Origin: Pleurocapsa sp. PCC 7319
GTDB taxonomy: Bacteria > Cyanobacteriota > Cyanobacteriia > Cyanobacteriales > Xenococcaceae
Direction of reading: 5' to 3'
DNA: 64,000 nt
NCBI RefSeq assembly: GCF_000332195.1
Contig: NZ_KB235922.1
Location: 3,135,322-3,199,321 of the forward strand
Made by a program: the position numbers and the translations under genes. Positions within the stretch are counted from its first letter, which is position 1. Each line of letters opens with the position of its first letter. Below the pieces are notes generated by a model. That model was not told the DNA's origin, did no database searches, and was given only the letters and a program-made list of their open reading frames with translations. Positions 44,942 through 55,323 of the stretch are shown one piece after another.

Positions 44942-45742
44942 CTAAAATTCAAACATCAAGGATGGCTTTGTAATCACCTCTTGATAAAATTTAATGTCAT
45001 CAGAATATAAATTGCGGACAGTTTCAACTAACTCATCAGTATAAAGGGATTTAGGAGCAGGGCAATAACCATCTTTTTTTAGGCTCAAAATTTCAGCAGG
45101 TTTAACTTGAGAATAATCAGCATCATCGAGCAATTTTAGTTGGTCTAAACCATGGTTAGTTAATTTACGAGCATCAATCAGCTCCAAGCCAATTTTGGTC
45201 TTAAGTGTGGTAACGATCTCCGCAAAATTTTCTAAGCAAAAATAGTCATCATACTTCTGATACACTAAAAAATCTACTTGCGATCGCCAATGAATATTCC
45301 CGTTCTGGACAGCTTCGGTTTCTAGCTGTTGTACAAATTGAGTAAAAGAAATATCGTCTAATTCAACTTTCCTGTCGATTAAATCGTAAAAATCCCAAGC
45401 AACAATATCTCTAGAAACGATTTTATCAAGATAAACACTTGCTAGTCTGGCAAAGGGACAACGCAAAATAACAAAAGTGTAATCGGCACAAATTAAATCT
45501 GCTAATTCAGCGTTGAAAGTGTGGTTATTCTTATGTATCCAGTTGAAGTCTTGAGGATTATCAATACAGCCATTGGCATAGGCGATCGAAGTCCTCATTG
45601 TGCTACAAGCATTTTTAGGAATAAAGCTATAAATAGCATTAGATTTGTAAATACGAATAGTATGTCTTTGGGCAAAATTGTGCTTACTATTTTGTTTTAA
45701 TGCCCCATAATTGGCAGCAGAATATTTCAAAAATCTAATCAT
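44942..45742 (-). CDS. Sulfotransferase family protein
   Basis: 266 residues from the ATG at 45742, with AAGGG upstream; a TTG further out is less likely. The PAPS-binding 5'-phosphosulfate loop is seen in FIPKNACSTMRTSI, and the 3'-phosphate motif in FVILRCPFARLASVYLDK. These mark the sulfotransferase family 2 that sulfates carbohydrates or other metabolites. The target is unknown. It stands alone between the lumenal protein and a coiled-coil protein. Its substrate PAPS is also used by the CysH enzyme of the window. Confidence 0.8.
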   Translation of the reverse strand: MIRFLKYSAANYGALKQNSKHNFAQRHTIRIYKSNAIYSFIPKNACSTMRTSIAYANGCIDNPQDFNWIHKNNHTFNAELADLICADYTFVILRCPFARLASVYLDKIVSRDIVAWDFYDLIDRKVELDDISFTQFVQQLETEAVQNGNIHWRSQVDFLVYQKYDDYFCLENFAEIVTTLKTKIGLELIDARKLTNHGLDQLKLLDDADYSQVKPAEILSLKKDGYCPAPKSLYTDELVETVRNLYSDDIKFYQEVITKPSLMFEF

Positions 45743-45921
45743 CAACTTGACCCTTGATGCGATAGAGCAATCCGCTTTCAAGTAAAAACTAAAAAACTGG
45801 AGCAAGTATAGTGTATTAGTCTATTATTTGCCACCAAATACTTCTTTCAGCACACTTCAAGGCTGTGAGTCATGATTATTTAGAATACTGCCTAAGATCA
45901 AACTTAGATTGGTAAAAAGAG

Positions 45922-46695
45922 TTATTTTGTCGCTTTATCCTGAAAAATTTCTCTAATTTCTTTCCAAAGTTCTGACAATAGCTGTTTAACCTGCTTTTCT
46001 TTACGCGCTACTGCACTACCAGTTGCTCCTAGTTTTTGCTCAAATTCGGTTCTTTTTCGTTTTACTGGCTCAGTAAATACTTCTGGGTCTTCTTTAGCTT
46101 TTTCATACCAGGTTTTAGCTTCCTCTAAGTAGTTATTCACCTCTTCGTATTGTTCACCATAACGATTGGCCAAATTTGCTTTTAATACCGCTGTTTGAGC
46201 TTTTAAACGAGCATATTGCTGTTGTAAGAGCGCAAATTCTTCACTGTTACTAATACTTGTAATAGCTTCGCCGATCGCTTGTTTGATCTTGTCAGGTTCG
46301 GCATTACTTTGTTTTGTAACCTCTTCTAAAGCTTGATCGATATCATCTTGTAGCTCTTGTTCTTCCGATACTACTTCTGCTTCTAAAGTGGTAATTTCTG
46401 ATTGTGTGTCGTTAATTTTTCGTCTTCTTGCTTCGCTAATGCCGTCTATTGCCCCCTGAATAGAGGCTGTAACTTCTTCTTTTACTTCGCCACTTTTTTC
46501 TTGAAAAGTTTCTTTGACTGCCGCGATCGCATCTTGAACTAAATTAACTATTTCGCTTCTGCCTGCTTTGACTTCGGTAATAGTTTCGGCGATCGCATTT
46601 TTAACGATTTCACGGATCTTCTCAGTTTTTAACTCTCCAGTCTGTTTTGCCTGTTGTAGATCGGCAATAATTCTTTCTTTGCGGGAATCAGACAT
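45922..46695 (-). CDS. Coiled-coil protein, function unknown
   Basis: 257 residues, almost entirely helical and highly charged (MSDSRKERIIADLQQAKQTG, AIQGAIDGISEARR). Heptad patterns run from about 30 to 190. It has no signal peptide, membrane helix or known catalytic motif. The repeated AI..AI..I spacing resembles apolipoprotein/LEA-type amphipathic helices seen in stress or membrane-associated proteins. Similar proteins occur in other cyanobacteria, but I cannot name a function. A plain GGGTGA site precedes the ATG. Confidence 0.7.
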   Translation of the reverse strand: MSDSRKERIIADLQQAKQTGELKTEKIREIVKNAIAETITEVKAGRSEIVNLVQDAIAAVKETFQEKSGEVKEEVTASIQGAIDGISEARRRKINDTQSEITTLEAEVVSEEQELQDDIDQALEEVTKQSNAEPDKIKQAIGEAITSISNSEEFALLQQQYARLKAQTAVLKANLANRYGEQYEEVNNYLEEAKTWYEKAKEDPEVFTEPVKRKRTEFEQKLGATGSAVARKEKQVKQLLSELWKEIREIFQDKATK

Positions 46696-46848
46696 GATAA
46701 ATCACCCTAGTTATCTATATATTGCTATGTTAGCTATTATTACTATGTCAAAAATTTTCCTGATTATGAAAAAAACGATAGGGGTAATTAATTAAATTAC
46801 CCCTAATGATAGACCTTGAGACTATAACCAATTAATAGAAATAGCTAA

Positions 46849-48270
<1,422 letters not shown>

Positions 48271-48518
48271 CTAACTTGATCTAAATATTTTGAATATAAA
48301 TCTGATTATTGATCTGTCGTTTTTGTCGATCCAAAGGCTACGGGTCACGTAATCGCTTTTTTAATTCAATTTCAGGGTCGAAATCTTTTCCTAACGCTTC
48401 GATTATGGAGTTGCAATCTTTAGTTACTGGAAGAAAGTAAAGAGATGCAATATATGGCATCTCTACGTTCAAACTGCAATAAGTAGTTGTCAACTGTCAA
48501 TTATTGATTGTCAATTGA

Positions 48519-49391
48519 TCAAACCATCATCATGTCTAATTCTTCTTCTTTCTCTTGTGTACCTGCGGGAGGATTTAGATAGTAATCAGATAACAAGGAG
48601 AATAAGTCTCTGTCTTGAGCTTCGTTGGGTACTACTCCTTCTGGTGCAGCCAAAATCTGATCGGCAATATTGAGATAGTAATCACAGACAAAAGCTAAGG
48701 AAGGATCGTTTTCTGCCATTTCAAACAAAGTTTTTCCTTTAACACGAGATACACGAATGTCTTCAATTAGAGGTAGTATCTCTAAAACAGGCATAGGTAC
48801 GTGTTCAATGTACTTATCAATTAAGTCCCGCTTGGAAGTACGATTGCCAATTAAACCCGCTAAACGGAGGGAATGGGTCCGGGCTTTTTCTCTTACAGAA
48901 GCAGCAATACGATTAGCTGCAAACAAAGCATCAAAACCATTATCAGTGACAATCATGCAGTAGTCAGCATAGTTAAGGGGGGCAGCAAAACCACCGCAAA
49001 CTACGTCACCCAATACATCAAACAAAATAACGTCATATTCATCAAAAGCATTTAATTCTTTGAGTAGCTTAACAGTTTCTCCGACTACGTATCCACCGCA
49101 ACCAGCTCCAGCAGGAGGACCACCTGCTTCAACACAGCTAACGCCACCATAGCCTTCATAAATTACATCTTCGGGCCAAATATCCTCGTAGTGAAAGTCT
49201 CTTTCTTGGAGTGTATCGATAATAGTAGGAATGAGAAATCCTGTGAGAGTAAAGGTACTATCATGCTTGGGGTCGCAGCCTATCTGTAATACTTTTTTGC
49301 CTCTTTTGGCTAAGGCTGCGGAAATATTGCAGCTAGTTGTAGATTTACCGATTCCGCCTTTACCGTAAACTGCTAATCTAATTTGTCCCAC
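48519..49391 (-). CDS. chlL: Light-independent protochlorophyllide reductase iron-sulfur ATP-binding subunit
   Basis: 290 residues from the GTG at 49391, chosen because GGGGAG lies ten bases upstream and the product then begins [20 protein letters not shown] like other ChlL proteins. A longer in-frame start exists but adds 24 atypical residues. The P-loop GKGGIGKST and the two cluster Cys in [16 protein letters not shown] and [14 protein letters not shown] are intact. ChlL is a NifH-like homodimer that passes electrons to ChlNB for chlorophyll synthesis in the dark. It is upstream of chlN in the same orientation. Confidence 0.96.
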   Translation of the reverse strand: MGQIRLAVYGKGGIGKSTTSCNISAALAKRGKKVLQIGCDPKHDSTFTLTGFLIPTIIDTLQERDFHYEDIWPEDVIYEGYGGVSCVEAGGPPAGAGCGGYVVGETVKLLKELNAFDEYDVILFDVLGDVVCGGFAAPLNYADYCMIVTDNGFDALFAANRIAASVREKARTHSLRLAGLIGNRTSKRDLIDKYIEHVPMPVLEILPLIEDIRVSRVKGKTLFEMAENDPSLAFVCDYYLNIADQILAAPEGVVPNEAQDRDLFSLLSDYYLNPPAGTQEKEEELDMMMV

Positions 49392-50013
49392 GTTTATTAT
49401 CTCCCCTGCTTCTACTAAATACGAGAATTTATCTGAGTTTAATAAGTATGACGTAATTTGCATTTCTGGTTTACGTCTCTGTATGCATTATTAGCCAAAT
49501 GAACCGGAAAATAAAGGTACTCTCTATCTCAAAAGAAATCTAAATCTTAGTTTGTGAGAGCATTTGGTTTTTAAACGATTATAAGACTCTAAAACAATTG
49601 AAAAAATATCAAAAAAATTGTTTTTAATATTTTGCGTATTTATTTAAGATAAAAGTGAACAAAAAACAAAAAAGCCTTTTAGCACTTCAAAAAAGCAATT
49701 TTTCCTTTGCCTATTGCTATACGATAATTTTAAAGATTGAAATTGCCTTTAGCCTCTATCATTGATTTATTCTAAGTTTCAGCCCTCTAAGGCTAGAATT
49801 GTCTTGGCGATCGCTGTAGAAAATTTATTCAGTTGCTCATAGAGCAAACTCAATATTAAAGAATCAAGATTTTTTTTAAGTAAAGAAGAGTTAATTTTTG
49901 AGATATCCGGGATGAAATATCAACATATATAAAGCTAATCACTAAATACCACTGACGTAGTCAAGTTATGCTAAGGGCTAGATCAAAGATTTATGGTTAA
50001 AGATTAAATAGCC
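49392..50013. other. Divergent intergenic, 622 bases
   Basis: Upstream of chlL and of the 55-residue membrane protein. A+T-rich with one GCGATCGC octamer. I see no clear promoter boxes and no small gene. Confidence 0.5.
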
Positions 50014-50181
50014 ATGTTACCCAACATATTTTTTATTTCTTTAATAGCTTTCATTGCTCTATATATACTTAGAGGAATTGGTATGATTACTTTTCTTCCA
50101 GGAGGGGTTATTGCAGTCTTGTTAATAACCGCCGTAGTATCGGGGCTAGCTTGGGGGATTTTGAGGACGAGAAGGTATTGA
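50014..50181 (+). CDS. Small two-helix membrane protein, 55 residues
   Basis: ATG at 50014; the product reads MLPNIFFISLIAFIALYILR, then GIGMITFLPGGVIAVLLITA and VVSGLAWGILRTRRY. Two hydrophobic helices around a Gly/Pro turn and a basic C-terminus give a small inner- or thylakoid-membrane protein. I recall similar short proteins in other cyanobacteria but no named family. No strong ribosome-binding site is seen. Its TGA stop (50179-50181) abuts a heptamer array, and the following flavoprotein gene lies in another frame, with a start that is hard to place. Confidence 0.65.
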   Translation: MLPNIFFISLIAFIALYILRGIGMITFLPGGVIAVLLITAVVSGLAWGILRTRRY

Positions 50182-50230
50182 GTTCGGAGTTCGAAATTCG
50201 GAGTTCGGAGTTCAGAGTTGGTAATTCGGA
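50182..50230. repeat. Heptanucleotide array (GTTCGGA)x7, degenerate
   Basis: Seven units (GTTCGGA, GTTCGAA, ATTCGGA, GTTCGGA, GTTCAGA, GTTGGTA, ATTCGGA) fill the space between the stop of the 55-residue gene and the flavoprotein gene. They can be read as SSEFEIRSSEFRVGNSE in the flavoprotein frame. Confidence 0.85.
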
Positions 50231-50249
50231 GTTATTCAAAGTAAAAATT

Positions 50250-51482
50250 TTGAATGTAATTGTTATTGGTGGTGGTGCTGCGGGTTTTTTTGGAGCGATC
50301 GCCTGTGCGGAGGCAAATCCTCAACTTAAAGTAACCCTCTTAGAAGCGGGGCAAAAACCCTTAGCGAAAGTTCGTATATCTGGGGGGGGAAGATGTAATG
50401 TAACCCATCATTGTTTTGATTCGGCTCGGTTAGTGGAGCATTACCCCAGAGGAGGAAAAGCTTTGCGGGGGGCATTCACCCGCTTTCAACCTCAAGATAC
50501 GGTGCAGTGGTATAAATCGCGGGGAGTAAATTTAAAAACCGAAGCTGATGGCAGGATGTTTCCGACTACTGATAATTCGGAGACGATTATTAGTTGTCTA
50601 ATGCAAGCAGCAGATAAGGCTGGAGTTAGATTATTTACTGGTGCAGGGGTTAAAACTGTCAAGCAATTTTCGGATTCAGAAGATAAGAGCTATTTTCAAG
50701 TTGAATTGAAAAATGGTCGGGTTTTTCAGGGCGATCGCTTATTACTCGCTACCGGGAGTAATCCTTTAGGATATCGTTGGGCAAAAAATTTAGGACACAA
50801 AATTGAGCCAACCGTACCGTCTTTATTTACGTTTAATATCAAAGATGCTCGTTTACAAGGTTTAGCAGGAGTCAGTGTAGATAATGTCCAGGTTAGACTT
50901 GGTACAGGCAAAAATAAACTGGAACAGACAGGCGCATTACTGATTACACATTGGGGTCTAAGTGGGCCAGCGATTCTCAAATTATCTGCTTGGGGAGCCA
51001 GATTTTTATACGACCTTAAATATAATTCCCGTCTCCAAATTAATTGGCTACCCAAATACAACCAAGAGACTTTAAAACAAGATTTAATTACAGTAAAAAA
51101 AGCTCATCCTAAGAAAAGAATAGTTAACTACTGCCCACTCAAATTACCCAAGCGTCTGTGGCAAAGTTTAGTTAATTATATTGGTATTAAATCAGAAAAA
51201 GTCTGGTCAGAAATTAGTAAAAAAGAGCTGAACAAACTAGTATCAGAAATTATTCTAGGACAGTACCAAATTACCGGTAAAGGAGTTTTTAAAGAGGAAT
51301 TTGTCACCTGTGGTGGAGTTAGCTTAAAAGAAATCAATTTTAAGACTATGGAAAGCAAGAAATGTCCTGGTCTTTATTTTGCAGGAGAAATATTAGATAT
51401 CGATGGAGTGACCGGAGGATTTAATTTTCAGAGTGCCTGGACAACTTCTTGGTTGGCTGGGCAAGCCATTAGTCAAGTGTGA
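50250..51482 (+). CDS. HI0933/YhiN-family FAD-dependent oxidoreductase
   Basis: About 410 residues from a TTG at 50250. The FAD dinucleotide-binding motif starts almost at once (LNVIVIGGGAAGFFGAIACA). The family strings LAKVRISGGGRCNVTHHCF, PRGGKALRGAFTRF and, near the end, CGGVSLKEINFKTM and GVTGGFNFQSAWTTSW are all present. Members are flavoproteins of unclear substrate, some linked to tRNA or heme chemistry. The frame stays open upstream through the heptamer array to a TTG at 50151, but this extension is repeat-derived. The true start is uncertain; no clear ribosome-binding site exists for either. Confidence 0.88.
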   Translation: MNVIVIGGGAAGFFGAIACAEANPQLKVTLLEAGQKPLAKVRISGGGRCNVTHHCFDSARLVEHYPRGGKALRGAFTRFQPQDTVQWYKSRGVNLKTEADGRMFPTTDNSETIISCLMQAADKAGVRLFTGAGVKTVKQFSDSEDKSYFQVELKNGRVFQGDRLLLATGSNPLGYRWAKNLGHKIEPTVPSLFTFNIKDARLQGLAGVSVDNVQVRLGTGKNKLEQTGALLITHWGLSGPAILKLSAWGARFLYDLKYNSRLQINWLPKYNQETLKQDLITVKKAHPKKRIVNYCPLKLPKRLWQSLVNYIGIKSEKVWSEISKKELNKLVSEIILGQYQITGKGVFKEEFVTCGGVSLKEINFKTMESKKCPGLYFAGEILDIDGVTGGFNFQSAWTTSWLAGQAISQV

Positions 51483-51485
51483 TTA

Positions 51486-52274
51486 TCACCTAGGATAAGA
51501 TTCAAGATCGCAAAACAAAATAGCCTGGGATTGTTGACGTAAAATGGTTGCTGGAAAACTTGGCGCGATCGCATTTTTCAAAGTCTTGTTAACTACTTCT
51601 GCTTTATGACTTCCCCCAGCTAAACAAAAGATTTTCTTGGCAGCGCATATTGTAGGAATAGTCAGAGTGTAGGCATAATTGGGTACAGCTTCTAGATCAG
51701 AAAAATAACCTCCATTAACTTGTTGTTGACGAGTTTTAGTTTCTAGTTGAACTAACTTTACAGTGTGAGGATCATTAAAATCGGCAACAGAAGGTTCATT
51801 AAAAGCGATGTGACCATTATCCCCAATACCCAAAAGACAGAGATCGATTGTCTGTTGCTGTAATAACTGACTGTAACGGTTACATTCGGCTATTGGTTGC
51901 AGGGCATCTCCATTTAGATAGTGAAATACACGAGGCTTTACTCGTTGTTCTACTTTGTGGCGTAAATAGTAACGAAAACTGCCTGGATGCTCTGGGGAGA
52001 TTCCTAGATATTCATCCAGATGAAAGAGAATAATCCGTGACCAATCTAACTTATTGCTAGATGCGATTGCATCTAAAAACTTTAGCTGAGAATTACCTGT
52101 AGCCAAGATAATGCTGACAGTTTCTTGTTGTTCTAATAAAGATTGCAAATAGTTTTGAGCCAGGGTAGCAGCATCTTGGGTTAACCCTCTAGTTGAAGGT
52201 GCAATTCTGACAGATAGACGATCAACTTGGATGATCTGACTGTCTGAAAGAGATGGTAAAGTACGATCTGGCAT
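51486..52274 (-). CDS. nagB: Glucosamine-6-phosphate deaminase / isomerase-like protein
   Basis: 262 residues from the ATG at 52274; an earlier TTG would add three residues. NagB converts glucosamine-6-phosphate to fructose-6-phosphate and ammonia. Diagnostic strings are ILATGNSQLKFLDAI, FHLDEYLGISPEHPGSFRYY, and LCLLGIGDNGHIAFNEPSVADF with the catalytic Asp and His. The related 6-phosphogluconolactonase family is less likely because LDEY and GHIAFNEP are intact. It is convergent with the flavoprotein gene (3-base gap) and divergent from the glutathione peroxidase gene. Confidence 0.88.
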   Translation of the reverse strand: MPDRTLPSLSDSQIIQVDRLSVRIAPSTRGLTQDAATLAQNYLQSLLEQQETVSIILATGNSQLKFLDAIASSNKLDWSRIILFHLDEYLGISPEHPGSFRYYLRHKVEQRVKPRVFHYLNGDALQPIAECNRYSQLLQQQTIDLCLLGIGDNGHIAFNEPSVADFNDPHTVKLVQLETKTRQQQVNGGYFSDLEAVPNYAYTLTIPTICAAKKIFCLAGGSHKAEVVNKTLKNAIAPSFPATILRQQSQAILFCDLESYPR

Positions 52275-52304
52275 ATTTAGCAAATCTTATTTCCAAAGCA
52301 GAAT

Positions 52305-52787
52305 ATGAGTAATATATCCGATATCAGTGTCAAAACTATCGATGGCAAAGAAGAAAAATTTGCCGACTATCAAGGAAAAGTATTGTTGATTGTTAATGTC
52401 GCTTCTTACTGTGGTTATACTCCTCAATATAAAGGACTAGAACAATTAAACCAAGATTATCGTGATCGGGGATTGCGAGTATTAGGTTTTCCCTGTAATG
52501 ATTTTGGTGCTCAAGAGCCAGGAACAAACGAGGAAATTGCTAAATTCTGTGAAACTAGTTACGGTGTGAATTTTGATTTATTCGATAAAATTCATGCAAA
52601 AGGCTCTCAAAAACATCCTCTATATCAAACTCTAACTACTTCTGTTGAACCCCAAGGAGATGTGGCATGGAATTTTGAGAAGTTTTTAATTAACAAACAG
52701 GGTGATGTTGTCGCCAGATACAAAAGTGGAGTTACTCCTACCTCTCCTGAGCTAATTCAAGCAATTGAAGCGGAGCTAGCTAAATAA
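52305..52787 (+). CDS. Glutathione peroxidase (Cys type)
   Basis: 160 residues. The peroxidatic Cys lies in NVASYCGYTPQYKGL, where animal enzymes have selenocysteine. The Gln/Trp partners are in FPCNDFGAQEPGTN and VAWNFEKFL. Cyanobacterial enzymes of this type use NADPH or thioredoxin rather than glutathione and remove lipid hydroperoxides; the second Cys in GFPCNDFG could act as resolving residue. There is no signal peptide, so it is cytosolic. The gene is followed by two heptamer arrays. Confidence 0.95.
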   Translation: MSNISDISVKTIDGKEEKFADYQGKVLLIVNVASYCGYTPQYKGLEQLNQDYRDRGLRVLGFPCNDFGAQEPGTNEEIAKFCETSYGVNFDLFDKIHAKGSQKHPLYQTLTTSVEPQGDVAWNFEKFLINKQGDVVARYKSGVTPTSPELIQAIEAELAK

Positions 52788-52836
52788 GTATCTTGGGAAA
52801 TTGACTCCTCACCGCCCTAAAGAGTCGGTGATTCTG

Positions 52837-52885
52837 GTTTTTAGTTTTTAGTTTTTAGTTTTTAGTTTTTAGTTTTTAGTTTTTA
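52837..52885. repeat. Heptanucleotide array (GTTTTTA)x7
   Basis: Seven perfect tandem units, the longest such array in the window, lie 50 bases after the glutathione peroxidase stop. Confidence 0.95.
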
Positions 52886-52899
52886 GTTCAAATTGACTA

Positions 52900-52923
52900 C
52901 TAATTACTAATTACTAATTACTA
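52900..52923. repeat. Heptanucleotide array (CTAATTA)x3
   Basis: Three perfect units and a partial fourth. It has a different unit from the neighbouring array, 14 bases away. Confidence 0.9.
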
Positions 52924-53073
52924 AAAGAAGTCTTCCTAGAAGAAAGAGGCTTTAAACCCAGAACGATGGTAAAATTTATCATTTGTCCAGAAAGCTTAAT
53001 CATTTTTTAGATTGGTATTAGATACGATAGCGAATAAGGACATATCTAAAGATCTCAACCTAATCTAAAATCT

Positions 53074-53829
53074 GTGACCAGTTTCAGCAGACAAGAACAG
53101 TTCAATCTTGCTCACAACAGTAAAAAATCCCCTATTTTTCGGGTACGGAAGATTAGTAAAGTCTATGAGATGGGTGAAGTTTCCGTCCAAGCATTAAAAA
53201 ATGTCAGTCTCGATTTGTATACAGGAGAGCTGGTGGTTTTACTTGGTGCTTCTGGTAGTGGCAAATCTACTTTACTGAATATCCTGGGAGGTTTAGATAT
53301 TCCCTCAACTGGACAAGTTATGTTTGCTGAGCGCGATCTTACCCAAGCAGGCGATCGCTCTTTGACTAGCTTTCGACGAGAATGTGTCGGTTTTGTATTT
53401 CAGTTTTATAATCTAATTCCCAGTCTCACTGCTAGAGAAAATGTTGCTTTAGTTACTGAAATCGCCCCCCATCCGATGCGACCAAGAGAGGCTTTAGGAT
53501 TAGTAGGATTAGACCATCGCCTCGACCATTTCCCGGCTCAACTATCGGGAGGAGAACAACAAAGAGTTGCGATCGCCCGTGCCATTGCTAAACGTCCTCA
53601 GGTGTTGCTTTGTGATGAACCTACAGGCGCACTAGATTTTCAAACAGGTAAGCTGGTATTGCAAGTATTAGAGCGAGTTAATTGCGAGCTAGGCACAACT
53701 ATTGCCGTGATTACGCACAATGCCGGGATTGCTGCTATGGCAGATCGGGTAATTACCATGCGTAGTGGTGAGATTATTGGCATTCAGCATAATGAAACCA
53801 AAATTGCACCGGATGATTTGGAATGGTAA
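53074..53829 (+). CDS. ABC transporter ATP-binding protein, LolD/MacB type
   Basis: 251 residues from a GTG. Walker A is GASGSGKST, the signature is [14 protein letters not shown], and Walker B is [12 protein letters not shown]. The family marker [13 protein letters not shown] and the extended N-terminus ([20 protein letters not shown]) place it with LolD, FtsE and MacB ATPases that drive FtsX-type permeases. No permease is adjacent. A double FtsX-type permease without an ATPase exists at 37722-40088 in the same window and is a candidate partner. Confidence 0.93.
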   Translation: MTSFSRQEQFNLAHNSKKSPIFRVRKISKVYEMGEVSVQALKNVSLDLYTGELVVLLGASGSGKSTLLNILGGLDIPSTGQVMFAERDLTQAGDRSLTSFRRECVGFVFQFYNLIPSLTARENVALVTEIAPHPMRPREALGLVGLDHRLDHFPAQLSGGEQQRVAIARAIAKRPQVLLCDEPTGALDFQTGKLVLQVLERVNCELGTTIAVITHNAGIAAMADRVITMRSGEIIGIQHNETKIAPDDLEW

Positions 53830-53842
53830 TAGTTAAGTACGT

Positions 53843-54271
53843 CTATTGTGAATTAATATTTGAACCAGTCCAATAACCTGAACTAATTATAGTTCCTCCG
53901 TATTGTTTTACTTTCTGGAGAGACATAAAATAAGCCCAAGCTTTGCCCATAGACTGATAATCAAAATTGTAAACAGGAACTAGCTGACGATAATATTCAT
54001 TCAAATCAGGTTTTCGCTGTTGTTGATAACCCTCTAATCGATCTAGGCTAGTTAAAATATTGGGGTCGATAAAAGTTAGCAAAAATCCTTGAACTTGATT
54101 TTCACCGACCGTCATCGCGGGATAGCCAACAGGCAAAGCGTATAAGTCACCAGTAGTAAAAGCTGGATTTTGCGATCTTACTTGATCTTTACAGTATCGA
54201 TGATAATTTGCTTCTCCAGGCTTAAGAGTTCCATAAACAAAAACAGTAAGTGGTGAGGTTGAAGATTTCAT
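53843..54271 (-). CDS. Gamma-glutamylcyclotransferase-like (AIG2) protein
   Basis: 142 residues. It begins with the family motif VFVYGTLKPGEANYHRY and contains the loop AFTTGDLYALPVGYPAM and LDRLEGYQQ with a catalytic-type Glu. Members cleave gamma-glutamyl amines or peptides, releasing 5-oxoproline, and many are of unknown substrate. It is convergent with the LolD-type ATPase gene and divergent from the exonuclease gene. No feature narrows the substrate. Confidence 0.88.
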   Translation of the reverse strand: MKSSTSPLTVFVYGTLKPGEANYHRYCKDQVRSQNPAFTTGDLYALPVGYPAMTVGENQVQGFLLTFIDPNILTSLDRLEGYQQQRKPDLNEYYRQLVPVYNFDYQSMGKAWAYFMSLQKVKQYGGTIISSGYWTGSNINSQ

Positions 54272-54303
54272 GGATAATTAGTATTTGGTAATTGATTATT
54301 AGG

Positions 54304-55095
54304 ATGGAATCTTTGAGAATAGCTACTTGGAACGTTAACTCAATTCGGACTCGTCAGCAGATTGTAATTGACTGGCTGCAACAACATCGAGTAGATGTTC
54401 TCTGTTTGCAAGAAACTAAGGTTCAAGATCATCAATTTCCGCGATCGCCCTTTGAAGAATTGGGTTACAACCTTTATATCTCAGGTCAAAAATCATATAA
54501 TGGCGTGGCTATTTTTAGCTTGAAACCTCTAACTGAAGTACATTGTGGTTTTCATCCTATCGTCGGTGATTTAGCAGCAGATTTTGACGAGCAAAAACGG
54601 GTAATTAGCGGTGTTATCGATGATGTTCGGATTGTCAATCTCTATGTTCCTAATGGTTCAGCGATCGCTAGTGATAAATATGAATATAAACTTAATTGGT
54701 TAACAGTACTGCAAGAATATCTTCAAACATTACAGAGTAAACAGTTAGAAATATGTGTCTGTGGAGATTTTAATATTGCTCTAGAAGATAAAGATATTTA
54801 TACTTCCAAAGGTAGAGAAAAACATATTATGTCTTCTCCTACAGAAAGAAAAGCCTTGAGGCAAGTATTAGAATTAGGTTTTCAAGATGCTTTTCGTAAA
54901 TTTACATCTGAAGAGGGACATTATAGCTGGTGGGATTACCGCGCTGCTGGTTTTTCCCGGAACCGAGGCTGGCGGATCGATCATCATTATTTAACATCCG
55001 AATTATATCAACAGGCAACAAAATGCTGGATTGATATTGAACCCAGGAAGCTAGAAAAGCCCAGCGATCATGCCCCTGTAATTGTGGAATTTTAA
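54304..55095 (+). CDS. xthA: Exodeoxyribonuclease III
   Basis: 263 residues from the ATG at 54304; a TTG four codons earlier is also possible. It is an AP endonuclease and 3'-5' exonuclease for base-excision repair. Conserved parts of the EEP fold are ATWNVNSIRTR, LCLQETKVQDHQFP with the metal Glu, RIVNLYVPNG, VCGDFNIALEDKD, GWRIDHHYLTS and KPSDHAPVIVEF with the catalytic His. All are intact. The gene stands alone between AIG2-like and glycosyltransferase genes. Confidence 0.95.
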   Translation: MESLRIATWNVNSIRTRQQIVIDWLQQHRVDVLCLQETKVQDHQFPRSPFEELGYNLYISGQKSYNGVAIFSLKPLTEVHCGFHPIVGDLAADFDEQKRVISGVIDDVRIVNLYVPNGSAIASDKYEYKLNWLTVLQEYLQTLQSKQLEICVCGDFNIALEDKDIYTSKGREKHIMSSPTERKALRQVLELGFQDAFRKFTSEEGHYSWWDYRAAGFSRNRGWRIDHHYLTSELYQQATKCWIDIEPRKLEKPSDHAPVIVEF

Positions 55096-55323
55096 TTGAT
55101 ATTTTGTTTGGGATTTGGTATTTAATTTAGACTAAATTTATGTAATTATGCATAGATTCTTTACATAGGGATTGCAATTGTACTGCTTTTATTACATAGT
55201 TATTTTAAGCAGTTTTTATCAGTCAGTATTTGGTAATCAAATTGACAATTAAATCCACTCCAAAATAAGACTATTGAGTCTAGATTGGCTAATGTTGTCA
55301 AGTAATCAAATCATCGGAACCTT

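Noticed and set aside
52837-52923. CRISPR-like array
   Set aside because: The repeats are directly tandem 7-bp units without spacers, and there are no cas genes in the window.
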